Assembly (NCBI RefSeq): GCF_003182595.1
Contig: NZ_PDNZ01000006.1
Span: 62,001 to 126,000 of the forward strand
Direction of reading: 5' to 3'
Source: Prosthecochloris marina
GTDB taxonomy: Bacteria > Bacteroidota > Chlorobiia > Chlorobiales > Chlorobiaceae
Length of the DNA: 64,000 nt
The position numbers were made by a program, and so were the translations under genes. The notes under the pieces are model-generated. The model was not told the DNA's origin, did not search any database, and worked only from the letters and a program-made list of their open reading frames with translations. Every line of letters starts with the position of its first letter. The stretch's first letter is position 1. This document shows, in pieces, positions 18,326 to 28,233 of this stretch.

Positions 18326-20461
18326 ATGCTGTATCAAAAACTCTTAGATTTTTTTTGGCAAAAAGCCTTAAATATTCTTGAGCATGCTGAGCCTAATATC
18401 CCGATTATGGGACTTTTCGGCCTTGTGGGTTTTCCACTGTTTTATTTCATATGGTCATATACTTTCCCGCAGGAATTTGAAAATTTTCATTTCAGGATGC
18501 TTATCGCTATCGTAAGTATTCCTTGGGTTTTCTACCATTATCTACCTTCTTGGTCCAAATCTTTTTTCCCAATCTATTTTATTCTTTCATGCTGGATCAT
18601 GATACCCTTTTTTTTTAGCTTCATGCTCTTAAAAAACGAATGGTCTCTTGTCTGGACAATGTCAAACATGGCAGGGCTGTTTTTGCTCATCCTCTTAATC
18701 AATGACTGGCTTGTTATCAGCCTATTAACAACCTCAGCGTACCTATTTGCATCTTTCCTCGTTTTTTTACTCGATGGGAACATTGGATATACAAATTTTC
18801 AATATGAATACATTCCAATATTTCTTTTTGGTATCGTTGGCAGCATAATTTTCAGTCACAAAAAAAATATTGCAAACCAGACCAGAATCTTGCTACTTCA
18901 CAGCCTGAGTGGAAGCATAGCTCATGAAATGAGAAATCCTCTGAATTCTATCATCAATGCTATAGAATCATTGCAGTCAATTATTCCGGATAAGCCTGGC
19001 AAACAAGAAAAAGACAAATATCAACAGTATAAACTCAGCAGATCTGGACTTATCAGCTTGCATAACGTTATCGAGGAAAGCTCAGAAATTGTTATAAAAG
19101 CAAACAAAATCATTGACTCGATCCTTGCTGGTATGCAAGGAAAATCCTTAAGCACCAATAGCTTCAAACGCATTACAGCGAAAAGCTGCATACACTCCAC
19201 AATCAACAGTTTCAGTTACAACACACTTGAAGAGCATAAGCTCGTGAAAGACCTATCAAAAAAGGATTTCAATTTTTTTGGTGACAAAGATCTACTTGTA
19301 TACGTTCTTTTCAACCTCATTAAAAACGCCCTACACTATAAGAAAAAACCGGGGTTTACTATTGAGATATCAACTGAAACCAGCTCAAATGGCAACACCA
19401 TCAAGGTACGAGATACAGGTCCCGGTATTCCCGCATCGAAAAAAGAAAAAATATTCGACGAGTTCTATACCTCGGGGAAAAAAAATGGTATCGGCCTCGG
19501 GCTCTCTTTTTGTAAACGTGTCCTCACGTCATTCGGAGGCCAAATAACGTGTAACTCAAAGGAAAACGAGTGGACCGAATTCATTCTTCATTTTCCCCTG
19601 TATCACTCCAAAGAGGCTGAATACCTGAAAAAAGAGGTGCTTCATAACAAAAATATTCTGATTGTAGACAACAATTCGAATAACCGCCGTATAACCGACA
19701 AATATTTCAGCGAATGGCATTGCAATACCAGACAAGTACAAAACGGCACGCAGGCGCTCTCCATGCTTTTACAGCAGCATTTTGACCTGATACTCATTAA
19801 CCTCGAACTCCCCACTGTGTCCGGAGATGAAGTGGCCAAACAAATACGCCGGAAAAAACATAACCCTCAGTTTCCAGCCACGAATTATAAGGAAATCCCG
19901 ATCATCGGGTTCTCAAATCACTCCGAATCCAAAAGGAAACAGAGGCTTCTTGGCTCAGAAATGAACGAGCTTATCCCGAAGCCACCCCGGAGAAAACACA
20001 TTCACTTACTTTTCGAAAAGTATTTTTTTTCAGAAACAGAGCCGCTCATCCACAACCCGGATATCTTTCTTGACAATGCAGACATACTCATTGTTGACGA
20101 TAACCATACCAGCCGAAAATTCATAAGCTTTGTCCTCGAGCGTATGGGAGCTCGTGTCATGCAAGCCGAAAATGGAGAAGAAGCGCTCGAGCATCTGGAA
20201 AAAAACGACTATGAGCTTATTTTCATGGATATGGAAATGCCTGTATTGAACGGCATCAATACCACAAGAATAATCAGGGAAGGCAAGCGTTTCAAGAGAT
20301 TTGGCAAATACAGGGAAATCCCGATTATTGCACTGACCGGTAACACCGATGATGCGAACATTACCCTTGCAAAACAAAGCGGCATGAACGACCACCTCGG
20401 TAAACCTTTTGGAAAAGAAGATCTTGCCAGAGTTCTCTCAACATGGCTACAGCCACAATAG
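18326..20461 (+). CDS. cqsS: CqsS-like membrane hybrid sensor histidine kinase
   Basis: 711 residues. The N-terminal six-helix membrane domain (about 25-178) carries Vibrio CqsS landmarks: HAEPN, GFPLFYFIW, FPQEFENF, PFFFSFMLLKNEWSLVW, YIPIFLF. Then a kinase core: H-box IAHEMRNPL (His200), N-box with Asn334, G1 RDTGPGIP (Asp363), G2 GIGLGLSF. A first receiver-like domain (about 442-565) has Asn492 in place of the phospho-Asp (LILINLELP), so it is probably inactive. The second receiver (about 586-710) is complete: Asp591/592, Asp635, Thr671, Lys693. The Vibrio protein also has a degenerate segment before its receiver. Expected to switch between kinase and phosphatase on binding an alpha-hydroxyketone. 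No LuxU/LuxO homologue is in the window. Confidence 0.87.
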   Translation: MLYQKLLDFFWQKALNILEHAEPNIPIMGLFGLVGFPLFYFIWSYTFPQEFENFHFRMLIAIVSIPWVFYHYLPSWSKSFFPIYFILSCWIMIPFFFSFMLLKNEWSLVWTMSNMAGLFLLILLINDWLVISLLTTSAYLFASFLVFLLDGNIGYTNFQYEYIPIFLFGIVGSIIFSHKKNIANQTRILLLHSLSGSIAHEMRNPLNSIINAIESLQSIIPDKPGKQEKDKYQQYKLSRSGLISLHNVIEESSEIVIKANKIIDSILAGMQGKSLSTNSFKRITAKSCIHSTINSFSYNTLEEHKLVKDLSKKDFNFFGDKDLLVYVLFNLIKNALHYKKKPGFTIEISTETSSNGNTIKVRDTGPGIPASKKEKIFDEFYTSGKKNGIGLGLSFCKRVLTSFGGQITCNSKENEWTEFILHFPLYHSKEAEYLKKEVLHNKNILIVDNNSNNRRITDKYFSEWHCNTRQVQNGTQALSMLLQQHFDLILINLELPTVSGDEVAKQIRRKKHNPQFPATNYKEIPIIGFSNHSESKRKQRLLGSEMNELIPKPPRRKHIHLLFEKYFFSETEPLIHNPDIFLDNADILIVDDNHTSRKFISFVLERMGARVMQAENGEEALEHLEKNDYELIFMDMEMPVLNGINTTRIIREGKRFKRFGKYREIPIIALTGNTDDANITLAKQSGMNDHLGKPFGKEDLARVLSTWLQPQ

Positions 20462-20474
20462 TGACAAAAAACCC

Positions 20475-21188
20475 ATGCCCCGACCAGTCCTTATCATCCA
20501 GCATGTAACTCACGAAGGCCCAGGCCTGCTTTCGGACCTGCTTGAAAAGTACTCCATCCCATCTCTCATCGTTGATCTTTCCAGAGGTGAACCGTATCCT
20601 GACCCCCGGCATTACTCGGCCGTGATAACCCTCGGTGGTCCACAAAGTGCAAATGACCTGAACGAGGTCATGCGCAATGAACTGAGCACCATTGAAATCA
20701 TTCTCCAGGAAAACATCCCCTACCTCGGTATATGCCTTGGGATGCAAACACTCGTAAAAGCCGCAAAAGGCGAGGTAACAACGTGCTCCACTAAAGAGAC
20801 GGGCTTTTTTGGGCCCGATGGAATCCCATTCACAGTTGACCTTACATTGCAAGGCATCGAGGACTCTCTTTTCAATGATCTTGGCAAGAGACTTCGCGTT
20901 TTCCAGTTACACGGTGAAACGGTAGCCCTCCACAATGGGATATCACTCCTTGCAACCGGTAAATTCTGCAAGAACCAGGTCGTTAGGGTATCGAACCGCG
21001 CCTATGGCATTCAATCACATTTCGAATTGACACCACAACTCCTGCTTTCATGGTTATCGATCGATAACGATCTGCGAATCATGGATCACGCACAACTGAT
21101 CGAAACCTTTCACGATATCCACGTAGATTATAAACACACAGGCACTACAATTTTGAAAAACTTTTTGCATGTTGCGGAGATTATCTGA
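20475..21188 (+). CDS. Class I glutamine amidotransferase-like protein
   Basis: About 237 residues. Triad of class I amidotransferases: nucleophile in GICLGMQ, then GIQSHFE with His and Glu. GMP synthase-type GATase domain on its own, resembling stand-alone amidotransferases such as YfeJ or gamma-glutamyl hydrolase-like proteins; partner and product are unknown. The start at 20475 (MPRPVLIIQHV) is preferred because it gives the fold's first strand; an earlier ATG at 20409 would overlap cqsS by 50 bp. It follows cqsS by 13 bp and precedes the photolyase by 15 bp, suggesting one transcript. Confidence 0.82.
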   Translation: MPRPVLIIQHVTHEGPGLLSDLLEKYSIPSLIVDLSRGEPYPDPRHYSAVITLGGPQSANDLNEVMRNELSTIEIILQENIPYLGICLGMQTLVKAAKGEVTTCSTKETGFFGPDGIPFTVDLTLQGIEDSLFNDLGKRLRVFQLHGETVALHNGISLLATGKFCKNQVVRVSNRAYGIQSHFELTPQLLLSWLSIDNDLRIMDHAQLIETFHDIHVDYKHTGTTILKNFLHVAEII

Positions 21189-21203
21189 ACTAAAACCGCA
21201 ACC

Positions 21204-22559
21204 ATGATCCATCCAGAACGAATCCGCTGCCTAAATTCCGAGCAGAGCCTCAATGGCCCTATTATCTACTGGATGTCGAGGGATCAACGTATACGCCATA
21301 ACTGGGCACTTCTGTTTGCCGAACAGTTGTCACAGGAAAGCAACCAACCGTTAATCGTACTGTTCAACCTCTTACCCTCTTATCCACAAGCGACGTTACG
21401 GCATTACGACTTCATGTTGAAGAACTTGATGCAGGTGGAAAAAAAGCTTGAAACCCTCAACATCCCATTCTTTGTTATAGCCGGCAACCCTGAATCAGAG
21501 CTTCCGTCTTTTGTCGCAGAGCACAAAGCCGGTGCAGTTGTCGCTGATTTTTCTCCTTTGAAAATCTCCCTTGCATGGAAAAAAAAGGTTCTTGAACAAC
21601 TTTCCATACCTTTTTATGAAGTCGATGCCCATAACATCGTTCCCTGCTGGACAGCTTCGCGCAAACTCGAATTTTCAGCCCGAACCATCCGCCCGAAAAT
21701 CAATGGACGGCTCGAAACCTTTTTAACCGGCTTTCCTGAGCTCCAACGTCAGCAATCCGACAACAAAACGCTCTCTTATCCTGTCAACTGGCAAAAACTT
21801 TACGAAACACTCCATGTAAACAGGGTTGTGGAACCCGTTTCATGGATCGATCCCGGCGAAGATGCCGGGCAAAAAGTTCTTCAAGACTTTATCGGCCACC
21901 GACTGAACAGCTACGCGGAAAAAAGAAACGATCCAAATGCACACGCTGTCTCAAACCTGTCCCCCTACCTGCATTTTGGACAGATAAGCGCACAGTATGT
22001 AGCACTTGAGATACAAAAAAGCCGAGCACGACAGGAAAGCAAAGACGCTTTCCTGGAAGAACTCGTCATCAGACGTGAACTTGCCGATAACTACTGCTAT
22101 AACAACGAACATTACGACTCACTCTCCGGCATACATCCCTGGGCAAAAGAAACCTTGAACCAACACCGTATCGATATAAGGGATTACCTCTATACTCTCG
22201 ATGATTTCGAACAAGCCTCGACACATGACCCGCTCTGGAATGCAGCCCAGACAGAACTCCGAAAAAAAGGAAAAATGCACGGTTATCTGCGGATGTACTG
22301 GGCAAAAAAAATCCTGGAATGGACACCCGATCCCGACACAGCGTTCGATACGGCAATTTACCTGAACGATACATACTCACTCGACGGAAGAGATCCAAAC
22401 GGCTTTACCGGCGTAGCGTGGTCCATCGGGGGAGTTCATGACCGGCCGTGGTTCGAACATCCAGTTTTTGGCAAAATAAGGTATATGAACTATAATGGAT
22501 GCGTGCGTAAGTTTAATGTTGTTCAATACATAAACTCACAGGGCATTTTCAGCACCTGA
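21204..22559 (+). CDS. phr: Deoxyribodipyrimidine photolyase, class II (CPD repair)
   Basis: 451 residues. Uses FADH- and blue/near-UV light to split cyclobutane pyrimidine dimers. The class II signature is clear at the C-terminus: [42 protein letters not shown] and NYNGCVRKF. The N-terminal Rossmann-like half begins [16 protein letters not shown], also typical of class II enzymes. It lies 15 bp after the amidotransferase and 20 bp before the antiporter, in an apparent operon led by the CqsS-like kinase. Photolyase in a light-dependent anaerobe is expected; its position behind a quorum sensor is the unusual part. Confidence 0.93.
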   Translation: MIHPERIRCLNSEQSLNGPIIYWMSRDQRIRHNWALLFAEQLSQESNQPLIVLFNLLPSYPQATLRHYDFMLKNLMQVEKKLETLNIPFFVIAGNPESELPSFVAEHKAGAVVADFSPLKISLAWKKKVLEQLSIPFYEVDAHNIVPCWTASRKLEFSARTIRPKINGRLETFLTGFPELQRQQSDNKTLSYPVNWQKLYETLHVNRVVEPVSWIDPGEDAGQKVLQDFIGHRLNSYAEKRNDPNAHAVSNLSPYLHFGQISAQYVALEIQKSRARQESKDAFLEELVIRRELADNYCYNNEHYDSLSGIHPWAKETLNQHRIDIRDYLYTLDDFEQASTHDPLWNAAQTELRKKGKMHGYLRMYWAKKILEWTPDPDTAFDTAIYLNDTYSLDGRDPNGFTGVAWSIGGVHDRPWFEHPVFGKIRYMNYNGCVRKFNVVQYINSQGIFST

Positions 22560-22579
22560 CCTCTATATTCGAAAGCCGT

Positions 22580-23740
22580 ATGGAAAATGTCGTATTTCTG
22601 GAAATAGCACTGGTAGTGATCGTATCGACGATACTCGGTTGGCTCTCTCTGCTCACACGCCAGCCGATCATTATCTCATATATCGTTGCCGGAGTTCTGC
22701 TCGGTCCCTGGGGGCTCAAACTTGTCACCAAAATCGAGTTTATCAATGAGGCTTCCAACATCGGCATAACTCTTCTGCTTTTCCTCGCCGGCCTTTCACT
22801 TCACCCGAGGAGACTGCTCGAGCTTTTCAGCAAAACGTTTCCCCTGACGCTATTGACCAGCGGTATTTTTGCGTTGGTGACAGGCAGCATCCTTTACGCG
22901 TTCGGAGCCTCGATCCTGGAATCGGTGATTACAGGGGTCGCGATGATGTTTTCCAGTACCATCCTGGTCGTCAAGCTTATGCCAACCATCACCCTTCACC
23001 AGAAACATATGGGGGCGGTAGCGATAGCGGTACTGATCATGCAGGATATTTTCGCCGTTCTCGCAATAGCGTTCATCAATGGAGGAAGCAGTTCTTCCAT
23101 AGTGGGATGGATTACCAGTATTCTGATCGGTGTTCTTCTCACCGTTGTAGCGATTGTCGCAGAACGCTACATCATCAGAAAAATCATAATGCAGGTCCAG
23201 CGCTATAATGAACTGCTCAATATGGTCGCTCTCGCCTGGTGTTTCAGCCTTGCCTTGCTCTCCGAATACATAGGTATGAGCCATGAAATCGGCGCATTCA
23301 TTGCCGGTGTCGCTCTGGCAAGCGGGCCGCTTTCAAATTATCTTGCTGAAAACCTGAAATTTTTCAGGGACTTTTTTCTGGTGCTCTTCTTTTTCACACT
23401 CGGCGCGAAAATGGATTTTGCACTCATGCAGACCATCGTTTGGCCGACATTACTGCTCTCCGCTATCCTGCTGGTGCTCAAACCCCTGGTTTACAGAACC
23501 GCATTCAGGCTCACGAAAGAAACGCCCAAGTTTAGCCGGGAAATGGGATTCAGGCTCGGCCAAAACAGCGAGTTCTCCCTGATCATAGCCGTTCTTGCCG
23601 CCGAAAAAGGGTTGATAAGTGCGGCTGACTCACAGCTCATACAACTTGTTGCGATTGTGACCATGACGGCATCGTCCTACCTCCTGGTATTCCTTTTTCC
23701 AACCCCTCTGGGTACGAGTAAACCACTGAAAATTGACTAA
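22580..23740 (+). CDS. Cation:proton antiporter, CPA2/Kef type
   Basis: 386 residues, almost entirely membrane (about 11-12 helices). Family marks: [20 protein letters not shown] near the N-terminus, [12 protein letters not shown], and [18 protein letters not shown] in the middle (the conserved Asp/Glu-Gly-Ala region of CPA2 exchangers). It stops right after the transport domain and lacks the C-terminal TrkA-N/RCK domain seen in KefB/KefC, so it is a short antiporter without nucleotide gating. The cation is not predictable. It is the fourth gene of the rightward cluster and overlaps the next frame by 8 bp. Confidence 0.88.
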   Translation: MENVVFLEIALVVIVSTILGWLSLLTRQPIIISYIVAGVLLGPWGLKLVTKIEFINEASNIGITLLLFLAGLSLHPRRLLELFSKTFPLTLLTSGIFALVTGSILYAFGASILESVITGVAMMFSSTILVVKLMPTITLHQKHMGAVAIAVLIMQDIFAVLAIAFINGGSSSSIVGWITSILIGVLLTVVAIVAERYIIRKIIMQVQRYNELLNMVALAWCFSLALLSEYIGMSHEIGAFIAGVALASGPLSNYLAENLKFFRDFFLVLFFFTLGAKMDFALMQTIVWPTLLLSAILLVLKPLVYRTAFRLTKETPKFSREMGFRLGQNSEFSLIIAVLAAEKGLISAADSQLIQLVAIVTMTASSYLLVFLFPTPLGTSKPLKID

Positions 23741-25268
23741 GATTTACATGAAAAGCTTCAAGGTTTCGCAGTTGCAAGAGCTACGATGGATCTTACCAGG
23801 ATTGTTTTTTGCTGTTTACCATCAGAAAGAGCCTCTCTATACAAAAAACCAGAACACGAAGTTCCTTCATGGTGCAGGCGATGCCGGATACGGTTTTCTT
23901 GAAAACGATTGGATGGCCGGTACACTCGACCCTCTTCCCCTTTTCACGGCACTCATAAAATTCCTCTACCTCTCCAACGCTATAGAAATCACCTACATTT
24001 TCTTTGGCGTTCTCCTGTTGATCTACTTTTACTCACTTGGCAAAATCGCACAAAACCTTTTCCCGGAATTGAGAAAAACAGCGCCAATGATCATTTATCT
24101 CGGCTTGTTTTTCTTCATTCACAAGGCAAATCCTTCAGGACTTGCCGACCAGTACTTGCTCGGAAAGTATTTTCAGCCCTGCGTATTCGGGGTGTTTCTT
24201 CTACTTTCCATCGAAAGATTTCTCAACAATCATGCAAAAACAGCATCGATTCTACTCGCGCTTTCTGCAGCATTTCATCCGACGTATCTTCCTACAGCCC
24301 TTATCGTACAAACCAACTACACAATCCTTACGTTGATAAAAGAGAAACAAGGAGTGCAAAAAGCAATCGCTCCCCTTGCCCTTTTCGCACTGTTTTCAGC
24401 ACCTCTCGTCATCCGATACATCATTCTCTTTTCCCCAACAACAGAAGTGTTGTACGCGCAGGCAATGGACATCCTCGCAAACCAGAGGATACCGCACCAT
24501 ACGGATATACGTCTCTGGTTGGAATCGGAATCCTTCCAACAACTGGGCGTCATGCTTCTTTCGATACTTCTTATCAGAAAAAGCAGACTTTTTCCAATTT
24601 TGAGCAGCCTCTATCTTATTATAGTTCTTTCAGGGTTCTATCTGTATTTTTTCCCGAATGCAACACTTGCATTTTCCACCCCTTGGCGAAGTTCTGTTTT
24701 CCTTGCCCCTCTTTCAATCGCCATTCTTGCCGGATGGCTTGGGCAAACATGCAGCCCCTTTTTCGAACATCATAAAAAAGCGCTACCTATCGTTACCGTG
24801 ATCATCGGTACGCTTGTGACATTACTTACAATCCGGCAAATACAAAAGCAAGTCAACGCATTTGAAAGGTACGATAATGGCAAAGAGATGAATGTCATCG
24901 ATTATGCCGCCCGCCACGCATCTTCGGAAGATCTCTATCTCGTTCCGCCAGAAAACAGTGCTTTCGACAAATTCCGGCTCGAAACCGGTATTCCGATTCT
25001 CATCAACACGAAAACCCATCCTTATAAGGATACAGAAATTATTGAATGGGATACACGCTGTAGAAAAGCCCAGGCGTTTTATAGCTCTACTTTGCCCGAA
25101 AAACGAATTCAGACTTTAGCCGACCTCATTGAGACGTATCCGATCACCCATTGCATTATCAACTCAACAGCAGCTCTGCCAGCTGGTTTTCCTGGCAGGC
25201 AAGTCTATCGGGACCCACATTATACTATTCTGAAAATATCAAGAGAGAAAACCGGGGAATCTGGATAA
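23733..25268 (+). CDS. Large multi-pass membrane protein, possible GT-C-like fold
   Basis: 511 residues with about nine to ten hydrophobic segments in the first 370 residues and a soluble C-terminal part ([45 protein letters not shown]). The layout resembles GT-C glycosyltransferase-like membrane proteins and proteins with a DUF6798-type tail, but I see no decisive motif such as an early Asp-Glu loop. Start is ambiguous: ATG at 23733 overlaps the antiporter by 8 bp; ATG at 23748 ([10 protein letters not shown]) is equally possible. It ends 30 bp from the convergent radical SAM gene. Confidence 0.6.
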   Translation: MTKIYMKSFKVSQLQELRWILPGLFFAVYHQKEPLYTKNQNTKFLHGAGDAGYGFLENDWMAGTLDPLPLFTALIKFLYLSNAIEITYIFFGVLLLIYFYSLGKIAQNLFPELRKTAPMIIYLGLFFFIHKANPSGLADQYLLGKYFQPCVFGVFLLLSIERFLNNHAKTASILLALSAAFHPTYLPTALIVQTNYTILTLIKEKQGVQKAIAPLALFALFSAPLVIRYIILFSPTTEVLYAQAMDILANQRIPHHTDIRLWLESESFQQLGVMLLSILLIRKSRLFPILSSLYLIIVLSGFYLYFFPNATLAFSTPWRSSVFLAPLSIAILAGWLGQTCSPFFEHHKKALPIVTVIIGTLVTLLTIRQIQKQVNAFERYDNGKEMNVIDYAARHASSEDLYLVPPENSAFDKFRLETGIPILINTKTHPYKDTEIIEWDTRCRKAQAFYSSTLPEKRIQTLADLIETYPITHCIINSTAALPAGFPGRQVYRDPHYTILKISREKTGESG

Positions 25269-25298
25269 AAAACTTTTCACCTCCGCGCCTGAAACCGC

Positions 25299-26762
25299 TC
25301 AGGAGAGACGCTCGCGGGCATGATGCTCAACCTTTTCGGGTCTCTGCATGGTAAATACTGCGACATCTTCCGAATCCATATCAGCGATCAGGCGCCTGGT
25401 CAGTTCCATGTAAACCGCACAAGCATTTTTTTCCATAACAGATATACTGCCATATTTCTTTTCAAGAGGCCCCAGGCAAAAGCCGGAACAAAAACCCTCT
25501 ATTGCACACCCGGCACACTCAGGAGAATTACTGAATGCTCTCGATGCGTACTTTCTGTAATTTTCAGAAGCAAGCAGCTCATCGATACGCAGAATATTTC
25601 CAAAGTAGCCGGAAGATCCTTTACAGGCAAAAACATCTCCTGAAGGCTCTATACTCAACTGGCAACCCGTAGCGGAACAGGTTTTGAACCCGCGCGTTCT
25701 ATACAGGTTCTTGTGAACGAGCTGTTGGAAGATCATATGCCAGTATCCTGTAAGCTGCACCCCCTTCTGTTTACCGTAACAGTAAACATCCCAAAGTGTA
25801 TCGACAATGTCCTTCGCCGAATATTTTTCATAAAATCCAGGGCTCAGATCAAGCAGAACACCAATTTCAAATACATAGTGTTCAAGAGCGAAATCAACAA
25901 GCTCATATCCGAAAACAGCAAAGGTCTCACTTGACAGAACTGCATTGAATGCAACGTGATTATAGTATTTGTTGAGCAACGACAAGCCTTGTTCGACCAG
26001 CTCACCTCCGTTTTTTCCGTTTTTACACACACGCTGCTCACCTGAAGGAGCATCAAAACTGACTATAACCGAAACTTTGTGCTTTTTGCAATACGCCGCA
26101 ATTTCATCCGTTATTAAAGAACCATTGGTCACGACGCTGTACGTTATCTCCAGCCCATGTTCTTCACCAGCCCCAAAGTGCTCGAGGACAAATTTCATCA
26201 CCTTCCAGTTCAAGAGAGGTTCACCCCCGAAAAACTGTACGGACAAACCCGTCTTACCGTTTTTCCTTGCAATATCAATAACGTTTTCAAGGTAAGTCCG
26301 GGCCTCCTCAACATGCATCACCCTGTTGTTTTTCGAAGCTTGAGCATCCAACCGCTCCTTGGAAGAATAAATGCTATTGACAAAACAGTACTCACAGCGA
26401 AAATTGCACAGATTTGTCAGAACCAGCTGTACAACCCCGACTTGTCCCCCTTTGTGCAGCCTTTTTTCCATTGTTTCAAGATAATCCTCTAGCTGTCCAG
26501 ACTCATTGGAACAGTCCTCTACAAGAAAACCTCTCTCTTCAAAAAGCTGCATGAATGACTGTATACGGAGTTCATCAAAAGCACATCCTACCGTAACCAC
26601 TTCATGAGCCGATCTCGGAGTCTGGAAAACCTCAAACAGGTAGCGAATATCACTATCGACAATACAAAGCCCTCCATACAGCGAATGATACAGCGCAAAA
26701 CCGTCATGTCTTGCGATGTACCGCAAGTATTTCGATGTCCGTAGCTTTCGATACCTGTTCAT
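25299..26762 (-). CDS. Radical SAM/SPASM peptide-modifying enzyme, second of a tandem pair
   Basis: 487 residues. Radical SAM cluster CNFRCEYC (Cys119, Cys123, Cys126), then the SAM-binding FFGGEPLLNW. The C-terminal SPASM region has CSATGCQLSIEPSGDVFACKG and CAGCAIEGFCSGFCLG, enough cysteines for two auxiliary [4Fe-4S] clusters. The first 100 residues (TSKYLRYIARHDGFALYHSLYGGLCIVDSD) look like a small recognition domain of RRE/PqqD type that would bind a leader peptide. It overlaps the preceding paralogue by 4 bp (ATGA), so translation is coupled. Together with the precursor at 28311 it forms a putative RiPP locus; the bond it makes is unknown. Confidence 0.85.
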   Translation of the reverse strand: MNRYRKLRTSKYLRYIARHDGFALYHSLYGGLCIVDSDIRYLFEVFQTPRSAHEVVTVGCAFDELRIQSFMQLFEERGFLVEDCSNESGQLEDYLETMEKRLHKGGQVGVVQLVLTNLCNFRCEYCFVNSIYSSKERLDAQASKNNRVMHVEEARTYLENVIDIARKNGKTGLSVQFFGGEPLLNWKVMKFVLEHFGAGEEHGLEITYSVVTNGSLITDEIAAYCKKHKVSVIVSFDAPSGEQRVCKNGKNGGELVEQGLSLLNKYYNHVAFNAVLSSETFAVFGYELVDFALEHYVFEIGVLLDLSPGFYEKYSAKDIVDTLWDVYCYGKQKGVQLTGYWHMIFQQLVHKNLYRTRGFKTCSATGCQLSIEPSGDVFACKGSSGYFGNILRIDELLASENYRKYASRAFSNSPECAGCAIEGFCSGFCLGPLEKKYGSISVMEKNACAVYMELTRRLIADMDSEDVAVFTMQRPEKVEHHARERLS

Positions 26763-28204
26763 ATTCGAGATGTGTTCTTGTCCTGATGCAGGTAATGAAC
26801 CTCGACATCGTTCGAATCGACGTTCTGCAACAGTTTTCTTGTAATACCTTTATACACTTCACACGAACTGCTTTCGACGATGTCGATTCTTTGATATTTC
26901 TTTTCCAGGGCACCCATGCAAACACCGGCACAAAATCCTTCGATTGCACAACCCTCACATCCGGGAGCATTGCGATACGCCTGCATGGAATACTGCCGGT
27001 ATTTTTCCGATTTCAAGACCGCTTCGAGCTGAGAAACATGACCCAGATAACCGGAACAACATTTGCATATAAACACATGCCCTTCCGGCTCAACACTAAC
27101 CTTGCAGCCCGTAGCCGGACAGGTTTTATAACCGGAGAGTAGATTAATCGGCTGCAGCCCCGCAATTTGATTAAAAATCTGGTGCCAGTAACCAACAACA
27201 GCAATCCCCTGGTCCCTTCCATATTCATAGGTAGACCATAACTGTTCGATAACTTTTTTTCTTCGACTTTCTTTACTGTAAAACGACAGATCGAGGTCAA
27301 GAATCAAGCCGATCATAGCTATACGATATTTTTTAGCACTATCTATCAGAGCCTTTCCATCATAACCATCGATCGTCTCTCTTGAAATCACTGCATTGAA
27401 GGTTACCCAGTTACCATGTTTTTTCAGGATTTCAAGATTTTCTTTTACCAGCCCCCCTCCTTTTTGCGCTTTAACCGCAGAGTGCGCGGAAGAATCAGGA
27501 GAATCAAAGCTTACAGTCACCGTAACATTATGTTCCTTGAACAATCTGGCCATCTCCTCGGTAATGAGCGATCCATTTGTCGTTACACTGTACAACAGCT
27601 CGATTCCCTCAGGACTTTTCGTACGAAACGTTTCCAGAACTTGCTTTATAAGCGGCCAGTTCATCAAAGGCTCTCCGCCGAAAAACTCGATACTGAGCTG
27701 GGGTGTTCCGTTACGACCCACAATATCAAGAACCTTTTCAATCGACTGCTTTGCCGTTGAAAAGCTCATAGTCATATTCTCAGGACGATGCTGCAAAGCG
27801 TCCCGTTCTTTGGAGCCATACATCTTGTCGACAAAACAGTATTTACAATTGAAATTACATGTATTGGCAACGACAAGCTGCAGCACGCGAAGCAAATAAC
27901 CCTTTTCAAGCTGCTCTTCACGCCTGAGTGTATCGGCATGCACCAAGCCGTATTCGTCTGCGTCGTCGGCAACGAGAAAGTCGCGCATCCGTAACTCATG
28001 AACATACGACCAGACAACAGAAGCATCATATGCACTGAACTTTCTTATGGCTTCATCGATAACACAACCTCCATCGAAGGATTGCAGCAATGCCTTCCCC
28101 TCTGCGTCAACGAGCATAAGATTACCGTACAGAGAATGATAGATGGCAAAATCGACCCTTCGGGGAATTATGCGAAGGTATTTTGATACTTTGAGTTTCT
28201 GCAT
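26759..28204 (-). CDS. Radical SAM/SPASM peptide-modifying enzyme, first of a tandem pair
   Basis: 481 residues, clearly paralogous to its downstream neighbour along the whole length (KYLR..R.DFA.YHSLYG, FFGGEPLMNW, CAIEGFC.G.C.G.LEKKY). Radical SAM cysteines Cys116, Cys120, Cys123 in CNFNCKYC. SPASM cysteines in CPATGC, CKCC, CEGCAIEGFCAGVC and a late Cys448. It has an extra cysteine pair (CKCC) where the paralogue has CKGS, suggesting a different auxiliary-cluster environment. The N-terminal about 100 residues again look like a leader-binding domain. It lies 106 bp downstream of the precursor gene, separated by a terminator hairpin. Confidence 0.85.
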   Translation of the reverse strand: MQKLKVSKYLRIIPRRVDFAIYHSLYGNLMLVDAEGKALLQSFDGGCVIDEAIRKFSAYDASVVWSYVHELRMRDFLVADDADEYGLVHADTLRREEQLEKGYLLRVLQLVVANTCNFNCKYCFVDKMYGSKERDALQHRPENMTMSFSTAKQSIEKVLDIVGRNGTPQLSIEFFGGEPLMNWPLIKQVLETFRTKSPEGIELLYSVTTNGSLITEEMARLFKEHNVTVTVSFDSPDSSAHSAVKAQKGGGLVKENLEILKKHGNWVTFNAVISRETIDGYDGKALIDSAKKYRIAMIGLILDLDLSFYSKESRRKKVIEQLWSTYEYGRDQGIAVVGYWHQIFNQIAGLQPINLLSGYKTCPATGCKVSVEPEGHVFICKCCSGYLGHVSQLEAVLKSEKYRQYSMQAYRNAPGCEGCAIEGFCAGVCMGALEKKYQRIDIVESSSCEVYKGITRKLLQNVDSNDVEVHYLHQDKNTSRI

Positions 28205-28233
28205 CCAAGGAAACGATGATCCACTGCTTATAG

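Noticed and set aside
25299..28204. Calling the radical SAM pair anaerobic sulfatase maturases or a named RiPP class
   Set aside because: No sulfatase is nearby and the precursor does not match the classes I know; a name would be a guess.
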